Below, piece by piece: positions 63,931 to 64,000 of a stretch of DNA of 64,000 nt. The position numbers were made by a program, and so were the translations under genes. The notes beneath the pieces are model-generated. The model worked only from the letters and a program-made list of their open reading frames with translations, was not told the DNA's origin and searched no databases. The stretch covers positions 62,001 to 126,000 of the forward strand of contig NZ_JAAGPI010000015.1 of NCBI RefSeq assembly GCF_017104715.1, written 5' to 3'. The stretch is from Burkholderia sp. Ac-20365 (GTDB taxonomy: Bacteria; Pseudomonadota; Gammaproteobacteria; Burkholderiales; Burkholderiaceae). The stretch's first letter is position 1; each line of letters starts with the position of its first letter.

Positions 63931-64000
63931 GGTAGATGCTTGATGGAACACGGATAGCAGAATCTTACGCAAATAAATTTTCTACGGAAAGTATCGGTGC

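Overview
The window looks like an accessory, catabolic part of a Burkholderiaceae genome, most likely Paraburkholderia or a close relative, and probably a secondary chromosome or megaplasmid. The reasons are the high GC content, dense GntR, LysR, AraC and MarR regulators beside transporters and oxidoreductases, a bhu/hmu-type heme locus, and a D-apiose locus of the kind described in Paraburkholderia. The genus is an inference. I saw no rRNA, tRNA, CRISPR array, insertion sequence or phage gene.

Layout. 1-1.4 kb: the end of an MHS-type MFS transporter and a GlxA-type AraC regulator. 1.4-4.6 kb: a long AT-rich intergenic stretch, then a secreted glycosidase-like protein with a Thr-Pro repeat linker and a textbook terminator. 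4.6-11 kb: the heme uptake operon hmuRSTUV (minus strand) behind a Fur-box-like site. 11.3-12.7 kb: an O-methyltransferase and a GST. 12.8-26.2 kb: a complete upper D-apiose/D-apionate pathway (ABC importer with a DUF2291 lipoprotein, ApsD-, ApnL-, ApnO-, OiaX- and OiaK-like enzymes, an MFS porter and a GntR regulator). Its three transcription starts share a 19-bp operator-like motif. 26.6-32.3 kb: a regulatory island with a histidine-kinase-like protein that lacks the usual H-box histidine, a hotdog thioesterase, a CBS protein, a short AraC protein behind a sigma-54 promoter, and a sigma-54 activator with a TPR-like C-terminal half.

32.4-49.3 kb: an electrophile/redox detoxification region: three SDRs, two GSTs, two Old Yellow Enzymes, an alpha/beta hydrolase, a cupin, an isochorismatase-like hydrolase, D-lactate dehydrogenase and four LysR regulators. 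Three of its operons share a conserved promoter (inverted repeat around GCATGC, a CTTTTT block, then a -10-like box exactly 19 nt later). One copy is divergent from a LysR gene, suggesting a small LysR regulon.

49.5-64 kb: an Ala/Pro/Thr-rich membrane protein, then nitrogen-compound uptake. First comes an amino-acid-type binding protein, a fused permease-ATPase, a GntR regulator and a DUF1989 protein, preceded by twin GntR-type palindromes. Then comes a urea/short-chain-amide operon (UrtABCDE/FmdDEF-like transporter, FmdA amidase, AmiC-like sensor, AmiR-like ANTAR antiterminator, SDR). Its leader holds two A1/G4 hexaloop hairpins, the second overlapping a perfect intrinsic terminator, which is the RNA architecture expected for ANTAR antitermination. 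A MarR regulator closes the window.
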